Positions 25,170 to 34,618 of a stretch of DNA of 64,000 nt are shown piece by piece. A program made the translations under genes and the position numbers. Origin of the DNA: a bacterium (GTDB taxonomy: Bacteria > Planctomycetota > Planctomycetia > Pirellulales > Pirellulaceae); the NCBI GenBank assembly GCA_016124445.1, contig WGNR01000012.1, positions 558,001-622,000 of the forward strand, read 5' to 3'. The notes under the pieces are model-generated. The model was given only the letters and a program-made list of their open reading frames with translations. It was not told the DNA's origin and ran no database searches. Positions within the stretch are counted from its first letter, which is position 1; each line of letters begins with the position of its first letter.

Positions 25170-26108
25170 ATGGAAGAACCAACTGTCGATCTCGCCGCCG
25201 ATCAGAATCGCACGAACGAGTCCCCTGAAGATGTCGCTACCTCGGAATTCCCGCTGAGCGATGAACTGTTAGCCAAGCTGGAAGAAGCCTCGGCTCCCTA
25301 TCTGGGCCAATGGAACAAGTTGGTCAGTACCACCAACTGGGACAAGGGGATGATCATTTACCGTTGGCGTACGTCGCTGCAGGAGGCGGGAGCACCTGCA
25401 GGCGAATTCGCTGATGAAGCATGGGCTCGCCGCGTAGGTGGGGTCACCGGGCAGCATGTTGGCCGACTGCGCCGCGTGTTTGAACGATTCGGTGACAATT
25501 ACCCGACTTATGATGGCCTGTATTGGAGTCACTTCCAGGCCGCTATCGAGTGGGAAGACGCCGAGATGTGGCTGGAAGGGGCGACGAAGAACAGCTGGTC
25601 GGTCGCTTCCATGCGAAACCAACGCTGGGAAACGATGGGCAAGCTCGAATCGGAGCGGCCGGACGAAAAAGATATCATTTCCGGCGAAGTGGACGAGGAC
25701 TTCGAGCCTGCTCAAGGGAGCGATGGCGAAGTTCGCGGCAGCATTGGCGAAATGGACGGTCCAAGCGGACCGCTGCACGAAGGCCCCGACTTCGGCGATG
25801 AAGAACAAAACGCCCAGGCTCGCGAAGCCAGCGGACTGGCAGAAGGCGAAATCGGCGATTCGGAGGAAGCGCCATCGCTGGTCAAACCATTTGCGGAAAT
25901 CGGCTCGATGCCAGATGACGTGCTCGACGCGTTCGAGGCCTTCAAGCTGGCGATCATTCGCCATCGCGCCGCCGGTTGGGAAGAAATCAGCCAGGCGGAC
26001 ATGGTCAACTGCCTGGAATCGCTGAAGGTGCTGGTCAACGCTCCTAGTGGCGAGCCTGAGAAGCGCGTGGCTAAACCTGACGCCGAGTCCGGCTCGGCTC
26101 CGTTCTAA
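25170..26108 (+). CDS. Hypothetical acidic protein
   Basis: 312 residues from the ATG at 25170; an in-frame TTG at about 25107 would add 21 residues without improving the ribosome binding site. The N-terminal half, about residues 30-165, is ordered and Trp-rich (LGQWNKLVSTTNWDKGMIIYRWRTSL, WARRVGGVTGQHVGRLRRVFERF, YDGLYWSHFQAAIEWEDAEMWL). The GQHVGRLRRVFERFG piece resembles a helix-turn-helix or ParB-like recognition helix, but this is uncertain. A long acidic, Gly/Glu/Asp-rich linker and a C-terminal helical segment follow (DVLDAFEAFKLAIIRHRAAGWEEI). It might be a DNA-associated protein. A terminator follows 28 bases after the stop. Confidence 0.62.
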   Translation: MEEPTVDLAADQNRTNESPEDVATSEFPLSDELLAKLEEASAPYLGQWNKLVSTTNWDKGMIIYRWRTSLQEAGAPAGEFADEAWARRVGGVTGQHVGRLRRVFERFGDNYPTYDGLYWSHFQAAIEWEDAEMWLEGATKNSWSVASMRNQRWETMGKLESERPDEKDIISGEVDEDFEPAQGSDGEVRGSIGEMDGPSGPLHEGPDFGDEEQNAQAREASGLAEGEIGDSEEAPSLVKPFAEIGSMPDDVLDAFEAFKLAIIRHRAAGWEEISQADMVNCLESLKVLVNAPSGEPEKRVAKPDAESGSAPF

Positions 26109-26136
26109 GGTCTGACGGCCATCTGAAAGCAATACG

Positions 26137-26175
26137 AGGGTATGCGGCGATCATTGCCGCGTACCCTTCTTTTTT
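26137..26175 (+). terminator. Intrinsic terminator
   Basis: Stem agggtatgcggc (from 26137) with gccgcgtaccct, one mismatch, loop gatcatt, followed by a T-rich run cttctttttt. It ends the preceding gene's transcript. Confidence 0.8.
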
Positions 26176-26338
26176 ACTTCCGATCAGGGGGCACATCTTC
26201 CGAATGCAACGAAGATTGCGATTCTAACGAATCTGCACCTGAGGGAGATCTTGGTTGGCTGGCAAGACATTGTTGCTCACCTACGAATTACAACCCAAGC
26301 TTCCCACAGAGTCTTTTCACTTATGTCGGAATCTTGTC

Positions 26339-26485
26339 ATGTCGTATCTCGTTATGTTTGCCGGCCTGGTCGGTGTGACCGTTTACCTGGACCTGAGTCT
26401 GATGATGTCCGCAGGAATCGTCCTGCTCGGGATGACCATCTGGACGATCTTGATGAATCGCAAACTGCACATTCCGAAGTGGTAG
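26339..26485 (+). CDS. Possible small membrane protein
   Basis: 48 residues from the ATG at 26339. Nearly the whole chain is hydrophobic (two short segments around a YLDLS turn) and it ends NRKLHIPKW. An in-frame TTG at 26255 would add 28 polar residues and looks less natural. The ribosome binding site is weak, so this is a moderate call. It converges with the STAS-like gene, 36 bases apart. Confidence 0.4.
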   Translation: MSYLVMFAGLVGVTVYLDLSLMMSAGIVLLGMTIWTILMNRKLHIPKW

Positions 26486-26521
26486 TGGGGAAGTCGGACC
26501 GGACGGTTATTCGCCGATCCG

Positions 26522-26887
26522 TTACGAATCTTCCAGCAACCACTGAATGAGCTCGTGCCGTTTCGCCCCAAGCTTGGCGACCGCTCCGCTGTTGTTGGCC
26601 ACCACTTCCCAGAAGTTGTCGGTGTTCCAATCGGGCTGCAATAACGCAATGCGAGCCGAACCCCGAAAGGTTCTGCCAGTTCGAACTCCGATGCGATACA
26701 AAACCATCGACTCTGGCTTATTGGTGACGCCAGCGGCATCGATGTAGATTCGCCTCTTGCCCGTTGCATCAGCCAACTCGGCTGAACGGTCCTGAACTGC
26801 GACCCAGTCGCGTTCAGAGGCGTCGCCAGAGATGACGACCTCAAGAAAATCTGGATGGACGATCGTGTCCAATGGTGCGACCGACAT
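26522..26887 (-). CDS. STAS/SpoIIAA-like hypothetical protein
   Basis: 121 residues from the ATG at 26887, which has GAGGGG six bases upstream; an in-frame extension to 26938 is less likely. The sequence runs strand-helix-strand: FLEVVISGDASERDWVAVQDRSAEL, KRRIYIDAAGVTN, and IGVRTGRTFRGSARIALLQPD. This is like SpoIIAA/STAS-type proteins, which bind phosphorylated or nucleotide partners. I see no conserved phospho-Ser in the classical position. The fold assignment is by pattern only. It is the last gene of the minus-strand run that begins with the RND transporter. Confidence 0.45.
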   Translation of the reverse strand: MSVAPLDTIVHPDFLEVVISGDASERDWVAVQDRSAELADATGKRRIYIDAAGVTNKPESMVLYRIGVRTGRTFRGSARIALLQPDWNTDNFWEVVANNSGAVAKLGAKRHELIQWLLEDS

Positions 26888-26986
26888 GTTGCCCCTCGGT
26901 TTGTTGTCGCGTTTGCCCCCAAAATCAAAGTAGTGCACTAGACGATAAATGGTGCCTACGTGTGGTTTTGCGCGACTTCAGGAGAC

Positions 26987-27562
26987 TTATCGCAATTTAG
27001 AAAGCACCTCGGCTACTTTTTTTCCGAGACTTTCGACCGTTTCCTGCTGTTTCCCGTCGACCAAAGAACCATCTGCCGCAAATGCAGCGTTCGCCTGAGA
27101 AATTGCGTACTGTTTCGGCAGGACCATCACGCCGATGTTGCCCAAAATCATTCGCACGTGAACCAATCCGCGAAGCCCGCCCAGTGCGCCAGGAGAAGCG
27201 CTCATTAAGGAACAAACCTTTCCTTGATAGGCGGCCAAAGCCCCTTCGCCTGGTGCCGGTCGAGACACCCAATCCAACGTGTTCTTGAGTAGCGGCGTGA
27301 TCGAACTGTTGTATTCCGGACAGGCCAACAGCAGCCCCTGGTGCGCGAGAAACAATTCTTTCAAAGCCAGCGCGTTCTCTGGAATCCCTTCCGCTTCTTC
27401 CAAATCACCGTCGTACAGCGGCATCGGAAAGTCGGCCAGATCGAGCAAGGTAACTTCAGCGCCGGCTTCTTCCGCACCACGGGCCGCGATACGAATCAGC
27501 TTTTTGTTGTACGATTCGCGGCGAGCGCTGCCGGCGAAAGCAAGAATGCGTGGTTGACTCAT
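26987..27562 (-). CDS. NADPH-dependent FMN reductase
   Basis: 191 residues from the ATG at 27562. It has the flavodoxin-like fold of the NADPH-dependent FMN reductase family: ILAFAGSARRESYNKKL (phosphate loop for FMN, with GSxRxxSxN), LLDLADFPMPLYDGDLE, then CPEYNSSITPLLKNTLDWVSR (the diagnostic PEYNxSxxxxLKNxxDW motif) and ASPGALGGLRG. It should reduce FMN, quinones, azo dyes or chromate with NADPH in the cytoplasm. A longer frame to 27619 adds a basic stretch and is rejected. It lies about 105 bases downstream of miaB on the same strand. Confidence 0.9.
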   Translation of the reverse strand: MSQPRILAFAGSARRESYNKKLIRIAARGAEEAGAEVTLLDLADFPMPLYDGDLEEAEGIPENALALKELFLAHQGLLLACPEYNSSITPLLKNTLDWVSRPAPGEGALAAYQGKVCSLMSASPGALGGLRGLVHVRMILGNIGVMVLPKQYAISQANAAFAADGSLVDGKQQETVESLGKKVAEVLSKLR

Positions 27563-27667
27563 GATCCGAGGACTCCGAGAAGGGAAGAAACGTTCGATCA
27601 CGTACCTCCATCGTAGCAATCGGTCAGCCTTCGAGAAGCCAGGGTGAGTGATGGCTTCGATGATCGA

Positions 27668-29098
27668 TTAGCCCAGGGCGAATAACTCAGGACCGCACTC
27701 TTGCGTTACCACTTCGCCGAACAGCGTATGGGCGTGGCAATCGTAGACGACCACCGGCAAGATCTGGCCGATCTGGCGTGGGTTGCCATCGAACACCACA
27801 ATCCGGTCGCAATGCGTCCGGCCGATCAATTGCATCGCGTGGGGATTGTTCGGCTCGTCCCCTTTTTTCTGGGCAGTCTTGCTCGGACCTTCGACCAAAA
27901 CCTGGACGGTGTCGCCGATCAACTTCTGGTTATCTTCCAGGCTGATGCGGTTTTGAATGGCCAGCAGATCGTTGTTGCGCTGCTGCTTCACGTGATGCGG
28001 GATGTCGTCGATAAACAGCTCAGCGCCGCGCGTTCCTTCGCGTTCGCTGTATTTGAAGATGAAGCTGTTCTTGAAGCGGCATTCTTCAACCAGCTCGACC
28101 GTCTTCTGGAAGTCTTCTTCCGTTTCGCCGCAGAAGCCAACGATGAAGTCGCTGCTGACCGCATAGCCGGGAACGATCTCGCGAATGCGGTCCATCATCT
28201 CGCGGTAGTCGGCGACCGTGTAGCCGCGTTTCATTCGCTTGAGGACTTCGTCGGAACCGCTTTGCAGCGGCACGTGCAGGTAGGGCGAAACCTTGCTCAA
28301 GTCGCGAACCGCTTCGAGTAGTTCGCGCGTCATGTCTTTGGGATAGTTCGTGACGAATTTGATCCGCTGCAGGCCTTCAATCTCTTGCAGTTCGGCCAGC
28401 AAATCGGCCAGGCGCCATTGTTTGCCGCTGGTATCCGTCGCCTTGTAGCTGTTGACCGTTTGGCCAACCAGGGTTATCTCGACGGTCCCATGCTCGGCCA
28501 GATGACGGCTCTCGCGAATGATATCTTCCGGCGAGCGTCCTTGCTCCGGTCCGCGAACGCTCGGCACGATGCAGTACGTGCAGAACTTGTCACAACCAAT
28601 CTGAATGCGCACGTACGCCTGAAACGGCGTGGGACGCATCTCCGGATCGCGGAGCGGGTCGAAGCTTTCGTGACTGCGGGTGATCTGATCGCGCGTTCCG
28701 TCCTTGCGGCCCAGACTCACTTCGATCTGCTTTCCTTCGCCTGCTTCAATCTTCTCGATCATCGAAGGAATCTGATGCAGTTGCCCAGGGCCGACAATCA
28801 GGTCGACGTAGGGTGCCCGGGTAAAGATCTTGTGCTGGTGGTTTTGCGCCATGCAGCCCATTACACCGATGATCTTCTCGGGGTTCTGCTGCTTCAAATC
28901 TCGCAGCACGCCCAAATGGCTGTAGGTCTTGTTTTCGGCCTGTTCGCGTACGCTACAGGTGTTGAACAGCAGCGTATCGGCCTCTTCCGGCGAAGTGGTC
29001 AGCACGTAACCCTGCTTGCGGAGCGTGGCCACGACAAGCTCGCTATCGAGCATGTTCATCTGACAACCGACCGTTTCAATGTAGAGACGTTTTTCCAT
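27668..29098 (-). CDS. miaB: MiaB, tRNA-2-methylthio-N6-dimethylallyladenosine synthase
   Basis: 476 residues, the usual size. The N-terminal UPF0004 domain has the three cysteines of the auxiliary 4Fe-4S cluster: Cys12 (VGCQMN), Cys48 (FNTCSVRE) and Cys82 (GVMGCMAQ). The radical SAM cluster motif is CDKFCTYC, near residue 169. The GPEQGRSPEDI stretch and the C-terminal TRAM domain (VLVEGPSK...GRTHCDRIVVFDG) complete the methylthiotransferase. It adds a methylthio group to i6A37 of tRNAs reading UNN codons, stabilising codon pairing. The first residues MEKRLYIETVGCQMN are typical of MiaB rather than MtaB. It lies downstream of def-fmt in the same minus-strand run. Confidence 0.95.
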   Translation of the reverse strand: MEKRLYIETVGCQMNMLDSELVVATLRKQGYVLTTSPEEADTLLFNTCSVREQAENKTYSHLGVLRDLKQQNPEKIIGVMGCMAQNHQHKIFTRAPYVDLIVGPGQLHQIPSMIEKIEAGEGKQIEVSLGRKDGTRDQITRSHESFDPLRDPEMRPTPFQAYVRIQIGCDKFCTYCIVPSVRGPEQGRSPEDIIRESRHLAEHGTVEITLVGQTVNSYKATDTSGKQWRLADLLAELQEIEGLQRIKFVTNYPKDMTRELLEAVRDLSKVSPYLHVPLQSGSDEVLKRMKRGYTVADYREMMDRIREIVPGYAVSSDFIVGFCGETEEDFQKTVELVEECRFKNSFIFKYSEREGTRGAELFIDDIPHHVKQQRNNDLLAIQNRISLEDNQKLIGDTVQVLVEGPSKTAQKKGDEPNNPHAMQLIGRTHCDRIVVFDGNPRQIGQILPVVVYDCHAHTLFGEVVTQECGPELFALG

Positions 29099-29162
29099 GC
29101 GGACGAACTTTAGCTTCGGATCACGCGGCTAGCAAGTCGACGGGATTCGATGTCCCGGAGGT

Positions 29163-29399
29163 CTAAGCCGCTTGTTTCTGTTTCTGCTTGATGAATTCTT
29201 CGAACTGTTCTTGCTGCTCGCGCTCTCGGGCCAAGCGTTCATCTTCGGCCTGTTGCTTTATGGCAGCTTGTCGCTGTTTGCGAAATTCCTCCTGGAATTG
29301 ACGTTCCAGGCGAATCCGACGCCGCCTCATCAGACGCACCAGCCCCATGATGGCAAAGTACGAGGCTCCGGCAAATAGAACGATGTCCCAGCGACTCAC
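29163..29399 (-). CDS. Small membrane-anchored coiled-coil protein
   Basis: 78 residues. One N-terminal membrane segment (about residues 5-23) is followed by an Arg cluster (MRRRRIRLERQ, a stop-transfer signal) and a Gln/Glu/Lys/Arg helix, probably a short coiled coil (FRKQRQAAIKQQAEDERLARE). It lies 64 bases upstream of miaB and 173 bases after fmt, probably in the same operon. No known family; it may be a local partner of the translation genes, but this is only position. Confidence 0.6.
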   Translation of the reverse strand: MSRWDIVLFAGASYFAIMGLVRLMRRRRIRLERQFQEEFRKQRQAAIKQQAEDERLAREREQQEQFEEFIKQKQKQAA

Positions 29400-29572
29400 A
29401 GCATTATTCTCGGCGTCCGTGCGGAAAATAGAAGCCTTATCTTACCCAACGACCCCCTTTCGGGGCGAGAGGGATTTCAGGCTGAATGCGGCCAATCGTG
29501 CCCAAAAAACGGCTGATTCTCTTCAATTTAGCCCGCGAGATGCCTGGCATGCGGCTCGCCAGCAGCTGGGAG

Positions 29573-30547
29573 CTAGAGTTCCGCTTCGCTAATCAGCCGA
29601 TCCCCCGCTTGGGGTCGATTGCCGCGGACAAACTCGGTGACCTGCATCGGCTTCTTTCCGGCTGGCTGAATCATGTCGACGGCAATCTGGCCGTCTTTGG
29701 CCGAGAGCAGCAGCTGGTCGCCGTCCGCCAGCGAGATCGTCCCCGGCGGAAACTCACTGGACGCTGGTTCGCGAATCAAACGAATCTGCGACAGAATCAA
29801 CCGCACCGGCGGCTTTCCCTCGCGAGCCCAATGGGTGTAACAGCCAGGCCAAGGCTGGTAGGCGCGGAACTTGTTATAGATCAACTCGGCCGAGTCATCC
29901 CAGTTGATGTCGGCGTCGGACTTCTTCAGTCGCGGCGCCTTGGATACCTGCGCCGGATCTTGCGGCTCGCCAGCCAAGGTCTCTGGGTCGTGCGTTTCGA
30001 GCATCTCGATCGATTCCAAAACAGCATCCACGCCGAGGTCGGCAAGGCGAGGCTCCAATTCGACGGCCGTCTCGGTAGGACCAATCGGCGTACGAACGAT
30101 CTTCAGGCAAGGACCTCCATCCAGCTTCGGTGTCATATGGATGACGGTGACGCCCGTCTCGGCATCCCCATTCAAGATCGCCCAATTGACCGGCGCGGCG
30201 CCGCGATATTTCGGCAGAATGGAACCATGCAGATTGATGCCGCCCAGCGTGGCGGTTGCCAGAATGTCTTTGGCAAGGATCTGTCCGTAGTCACACACGA
30301 CCAGCAAATCAGGGGCGAGCCCTTCGAGCAGGGCTTTCGCTTCGTCCGTATTGACGCTTTCAGGATCGTGGATCGTCAGACCATGCTCGGTGGCAACGTC
30401 GCGCATTGGCGTCGGCAAGGAAGCCTTGCGGCGATGGACCGAGCGGACTGGCTGCGTGAAGAGGCAAAGCACCTCGTGCTTGCTTTGAAGCAGGGCTTTG
30501 AAGGTTGGGACGGCAAACGGCCCGGTTCCCATCATCACGATTCGCAT
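29573..30547 (-). CDS. fmt: Methionyl-tRNA formyltransferase
   Basis: 324 residues from the ATG at 30547, with GGAGGG seven bases upstream. The catalytic domain opens MRIVMMGTGPFAVPTF and holds the formyl-transfer motif INLHGSILPKYRGAAPVNWAI, with the Asn and His of the NxHxS element and the Asp in PKLDGGP, matching the family's N/H/D catalytic set. The C-terminal OB-like domain (LLSAKDGQIAVDMIQPAGKKPM) binds the acceptor stem. It formylates Met-tRNAfMet with 10-formyl-THF. It follows def by 26 bases, the classic bacterial def-fmt order. Confidence 0.95.
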   Translation of the reverse strand: MRIVMMGTGPFAVPTFKALLQSKHEVLCLFTQPVRSVHRRKASLPTPMRDVATEHGLTIHDPESVNTDEAKALLEGLAPDLLVVCDYGQILAKDILATATLGGINLHGSILPKYRGAAPVNWAILNGDAETGVTVIHMTPKLDGGPCLKIVRTPIGPTETAVELEPRLADLGVDAVLESIEMLETHDPETLAGEPQDPAQVSKAPRLKKSDADINWDDSAELIYNKFRAYQPWPGCYTHWAREGKPPVRLILSQIRLIREPASSEFPPGTISLADGDQLLLSAKDGQIAVDMIQPAGKKPMQVTEFVRGNRPQAGDRLISEAEL

Positions 30548-30573
30548 GGTAGATCCCTCCACGAGGCGACCAG

Positions 30574-31152
30574 CTAGGCGTACTTCGATTCCAACTGGTT
30601 TTGAAACGCGGCGATTTCATCCGCGGTCGGCAGTTTGCCTTCGGAGCGCAGCCGTTCGTAGGTCAACTCGAACTGATCGATCTGCGGCTGAACCTCCAGC
30701 AAGGCGTCCTCGTCCATCCGATCGGTGAACATGACCCCGTCCAGATGGTCGGTCTCGTGCTGCACGCAGCGGGCGAACATGCCGTCAACCTTTTGCTCGA
30801 ACTTCTCGCCATTGAGCGTGTAGGCGCTGAACACGATTTCAGCCGGGCGAAGGACCGGACCGTAAATGCCGGGCAAACTGAGGCATCCTTCTTCGGCCTC
30901 GTCGGTGCCGGTCGAGCGGCTGATGGTGGGATTGATGAAGACCAGTTCCTCGCCTTCTTCTTTCTCGCCCGCCAGGTTCATGACGAAAAACCGCAGTGGA
31001 ATGCCAACCTGATTGGCAGCCAGACCAATCCCGCGTGCCTCGTACATAAGGCCGAACATCTCGCCGATCATCGCACGAAGCTCCGCATCGACACGCTTCA
31101 CAGGCTTCGATTTATAACGCAAGGTCGGGTGGGGAAAGTGAACAATCTGCAA
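30574..31152 (-). CDS. def: Peptide deformylase
   Basis: 192 residues. All three class I motifs are present: GIGLAANQVG (residues 41-50), EGCLSLPG with the metal ligand Cys90, and QHETDHLDG with metal ligands His132 and His136 and catalytic Glu133. It removes the N-formyl group from nascent proteins in the cytoplasm. Its partner fmt follows in the same direction. The tail of about 30 residues is longer than in E. coli Def and ends NQLESKYA. It lies 118 bases downstream of the RND transporter gene on the same strand. Confidence 0.95.
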   Translation of the reverse strand: MQIVHFPHPTLRYKSKPVKRVDAELRAMIGEMFGLMYEARGIGLAANQVGIPLRFFVMNLAGEKEEGEELVFINPTISRSTGTDEAEEGCLSLPGIYGPVLRPAEIVFSAYTLNGEKFEQKVDGMFARCVQHETDHLDGVMFTDRMDEDALLEVQPQIDQFELTYERLRSEGKLPTADEIAAFQNQLESKYA

Positions 31153-31270
31153 CGTAACAGTCCTAAGCGGCTGGCCAAAATGATTCGTTCCGCCCTCTTA
31201 CTCAGGCCAATAGAGAGCGGGGAAACGATCCATTATAGGGAGAATCTGGTCCGGGTCGACAAGATGCCAA

Positions 31271-34200
31271 TCAGGCAGGCCGGGTACGGCCGTGAACCGG
31301 ATAGACACGTGGCTCGTCCGATTCCTCGGCCGACGACGTGATCGTGTGAACCTCTTCCGGCACGTCGCCCGACGAATCGTCTGGCGTATCGCTGTCATCA
31401 CCCGAATGGCCGCTGCGGGTCTTGTGGTTGGGCCGGAAAACACGTCCCAGCGGACCAGCCAGCAAGGCTGGTAAGAAGACCAGGTCGCCGATCAGGGCAA
31501 CCGCCAAGAGAGAGACCATCAAGTAGCCAAATCGCTGGGTTGGCGTGAAGGTACTCAGGCCAAACACCGCCAGCCCCAGACCGCCGATGATAGTCGTTTG
31601 GAACATCGCCATCGCGCAGCGGCTGTAGGCCTCTTTGATCGCCTTGCAGCGGTCGAAGCCTTCATCCAAGCCCCAGCGGAACCAAGTCAGGAAGTGAACC
31701 GTATCGTCCACCGCAACACCCATCGCCACGCTGGCAGTCATCATCGTACCGATATCGACTTCCATCCCGGTCCAGGACATGTAGCCAAACACGACGCAAA
31801 TCGGAAAGACATTCGGCAGCATCGAGATCAGACCGGCGCGGAAGCTCTTGAGCACCAGCGACATCACCAACGCGATCAGCACAAATGCCCAGACGGTGCT
31901 TTCAATCAGGTTGGAAAGCAGCGTGCGAGCGGCCTTATAAACCACTGGAACGACGCCAGTGTAAACCACGCTGACCGGCGGTCGGTCTTCGCTTCCCATC
32001 CGCGGCAGTTCTTTGCCGTTGAATTCGTGCTGGGTGAAGTCGAACGTTTTATGAATGTTGGCATTCTTGGAAATCGCCGCCATGTCGTACATCGGATTGG
32101 GATCAATCAGCACGATGTAGTCGCTGTGGCTACGCTTGTTGTTGAGGATGTAGTCCAATCTTTCAGGGGAATGCACCGCCGGATCGTGATCGATCAGCTT
32201 GATTCGAGCGTTCACCAGGAGATCACGAAGCGTTTCCGCGAAAACCTTGCTGGCATCGAGATGGCCATAGCGATCATGATGCGAAGCCACGGCTTTGCTT
32301 CCATCCTTGTTCTCGGCCTCTTCGTAGTTGACGCCTAGCAGGGCAACTTTGGCGCTGACGTAGCCGTTGCCATCACGATCCTTATCGATCTGCTCCAAAA
32401 TTTTGTCGCGTGCCGCATAGGCCGCCATGATTGGCTCGGTAACTCGTTTCAGTTCGTTAACGAAGTTGCCGTAATCAATGTTTTCGAGGGCGCCCAGTCG
32501 AAGGCTGACGCGCCACAACTCGGCCCCGTTCTCTTTATCAACGCGCAGATAGTCGGAACCAACGAACTCGTCGAACGAGTCTTCTAGCTTTTTGCTGTAA
32601 GCGTAACGCTCGGCAACCGAAGCCGTACTGCTTCCGGCACCTGGCAGTTCTGGTGCAAACGTGATCGCTGACATCGTTGGCCCGACAATATCCGAGCCAT
32701 CAGGTCCCAGGTATTCTTCCACGACATTCGCGACCCGCTGAGCCATCTCCATGCGTTCCAGGAACTTGTACTGAAACTTGGGATCAACCTTGTCGTCGAC
32801 CGCCATTGCGGCCGGATTGATGGCCTTTTCCGGATCGCCATTTTCGTCATTGTCGTAGTAAAGGACTTCTGGCTCGACGCGCACGACCAACTCCATCGGG
32901 ACCAGTTTGCCGATGTTATCCTCTAGCCAGGCATAGTCCTCGATGATGCGGGCGTTGCTGTCGAACATCTTCAGCAGTTGGACCGAGGTCTTCAGGTATT
33001 GCAGCCCGAACGCGAAGAAGAGGAAGATCACCATGCAGCCCAGGGCAACCTTCATGTTGTTCGCAACGATGTAATCTCCCACGCGCTCGCCAATACCACG
33101 AACCCACTTGCCAATTGCTGAAGGCTCTTTCGGTTTGAAGTCCCCTTTTTTCGGCGCCGGATCAGGCGGCCACATTTGCAGCGCGGCAGGCAAATAGGTG
33201 AACAAGAGCACTAACGTCGCCAACACACCCAGTGCCGAGAAGATACCGAACTTGTGGATCGGCACGATGCTGCTGGTGGCCAGCGAACCAAGACCGACTG
33301 CCGTGGTTACCGCGGCGATGGTACAAGGTTTCCAACCATGAGCGATCGTAAGTTCTGGGGCATTACGCAGGGTGCCCGTTTCCTGAACGACGTCGCGGTA
33401 GTAGTTGACGATATGAATCGCGCCTGATAACCCCAACACGTACACGACGGCGGGCATCGACATCATCACCGCGTCGGTTGTCGGATCGAGCCACCAGACT
33501 ACCGTTCCGGCAGTCCACCAGACCAGCGACAAACTCGCAACCGCGCTGATTCCGCCAACAAAGAAGACCATGATGGTCAGCTTGATGCTTCGCAGGCACA
33601 TATAGGAAAGGCCGAGCCCGAGAATCACGCTGAAGGTGACCAATCGTGCCAGCGTTCGTTCCCCTTCTTCGTCGATCGAAACGTTGTCGACCGGCGGACC
33701 GCCCAGTCGCAAATCCTCCTTGGTGACACCAGCCTGATCGGCTAGTTCTTCAAGTTGCCCACGCGGACGCCCGAGCACACCATGCCCCATGGTTCGCCGA
33801 AGGTCTTTCTTTCCGGCTTCGGTAAGCGTGACGATCAAGCAGGTTTGCTTACCGTCGGGTCCGAATAGGGTCCCCGTCAATCGCTTGAGGGCTTTCTCCC
33901 GAGCGTCTTTCAGTTCCTGAGGCGTTGGGTTTTCGTCTCGGACCAGCGTTCCGCCGGGGGCAGATAATTGTGCGAGAACCTCGGGACCCGTGGTCACCGA
34001 TTTAAAGAGCCTGGCCTGAAGATGCTTCGGTTTCTTGTAGTAGTAGGGATCGACCTTCTTGACGTACTCACCCGTCAGCTTGTTCCCGCCGGTAAACAAT
34101 CTTTCGGTCACACGACCAACCGCACCGATCACGGTACTTTGGCCGTCCCATTCGTAGATCTCGCCATTTTCCAGGATGTAGTACCACTTGGAATCATTCC

Positions 34201-34618
34201 CCTGAAACCATTTCTCGTTCTGCCCGCCCCAGCCTTGGTTGGAATCGCCCACGTAGTGCAGGCCCAAGTCATCGGCGAAGAAATCTGGCAGGAGATGATC
34301 GATCGGCTGGTCACCTTTTATCTCTTGCTCGTCGGGCGGCGTTGGAACCAGCAGGCGGGCCAGGTAATCCAAACGCTGATCCTCGGCCGTACAACCTTTC
34401 CAGCTAATCAGGACGAACTGCTCGCCAAGGAAGTGATCGCGGAACCAATCGAGTTCCTCGGTCTCCGCGAACTCGTCGGGAAGCCAGTCTTTGACGTCAT
34501 TCTTCATCTGCTCCAGCGCCAGCCGAGCTCCTCGCAGCGCGAACGGGACGAGGAAAAAGATCCCCATCAAGATGACGAGTGAATATTGCTCGAAGAATGT
34601 AGGTCGACGCGTCTGCAT
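31271..34618 (-). CDS. RND/MMPL-family transporter
   Basis: 1115 residues with two groups of membrane segments, the typical RND/MMPL plan: an N-terminal helix (YSLVILMGIFFLVPFAL), a large extracytoplasmic loop, a membrane block near residues 330-480 (including AVVYVLGLSGAIHIV and TLVLLFTYLPAALQM), a second loop, and a C-terminal block near 940-1080 with VAVDDTVHFLTWF and GYLMVSLLAVALIGDLVFLPALL. These are the patterns of MMPL/SSD-type exporters, which use the proton gradient to export lipids or other hydrophobic molecules. The substrate is unknown. Two soluble domains are longer than in RND drug pumps. The acidic, Ser/Asp/Pro-rich tail is probably disordered. It is the promoter-proximal gene of the def-fmt-miaB run. 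Confidence 0.85.
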   Translation of the reverse strand: MQTRRPTFFEQYSLVILMGIFFLVPFALRGARLALEQMKNDVKDWLPDEFAETEELDWFRDHFLGEQFVLISWKGCTAEDQRLDYLARLLVPTPPDEQEIKGDQPIDHLLPDFFADDLGLHYVGDSNQGWGGQNEKWFQGNDSKWYYILENGEIYEWDGQSTVIGAVGRVTERLFTGGNKLTGEYVKKVDPYYYKKPKHLQARLFKSVTTGPEVLAQLSAPGGTLVRDENPTPQELKDAREKALKRLTGTLFGPDGKQTCLIVTLTEAGKKDLRRTMGHGVLGRPRGQLEELADQAGVTKEDLRLGGPPVDNVSIDEEGERTLARLVTFSVILGLGLSYMCLRSIKLTIMVFFVGGISAVASLSLVWWTAGTVVWWLDPTTDAVMMSMPAVVYVLGLSGAIHIVNYYRDVVQETGTLRNAPELTIAHGWKPCTIAAVTTAVGLGSLATSSIVPIHKFGIFSALGVLATLVLLFTYLPAALQMWPPDPAPKKGDFKPKEPSAIGKWVRGIGERVGDYIVANNMKVALGCMVIFLFFAFGLQYLKTSVQLLKMFDSNARIIEDYAWLEDNIGKLVPMELVVRVEPEVLYYDNDENGDPEKAINPAAMAVDDKVDPKFQYKFLERMEMAQRVANVVEEYLGPDGSDIVGPTMSAITFAPELPGAGSSTASVAERYAYSKKLEDSFDEFVGSDYLRVDKENGAELWRVSLRLGALENIDYGNFVNELKRVTEPIMAAYAARDKILEQIDKDRDGNGYVSAKVALLGVNYEEAENKDGSKAVASHHDRYGHLDASKVFAETLRDLLVNARIKLIDHDPAVHSPERLDYILNNKRSHSDYIVLIDPNPMYDMAAISKNANIHKTFDFTQHEFNGKELPRMGSEDRPPVSVVYTGVVPVVYKAARTLLSNLIESTVWAFVLIALVMSLVLKSFRAGLISMLPNVFPICVVFGYMSWTGMEVDIGTMMTASVAMGVAVDDTVHFLTWFRWGLDEGFDRCKAIKEAYSRCAMAMFQTTIIGGLGLAVFGLSTFTPTQRFGYLMVSLLAVALIGDLVFLPALLAGPLGRVFRPNHKTRSGHSGDDSDTPDDSSGDVPEEVHTITSSAEESDEPRVYPVHGRTRPA

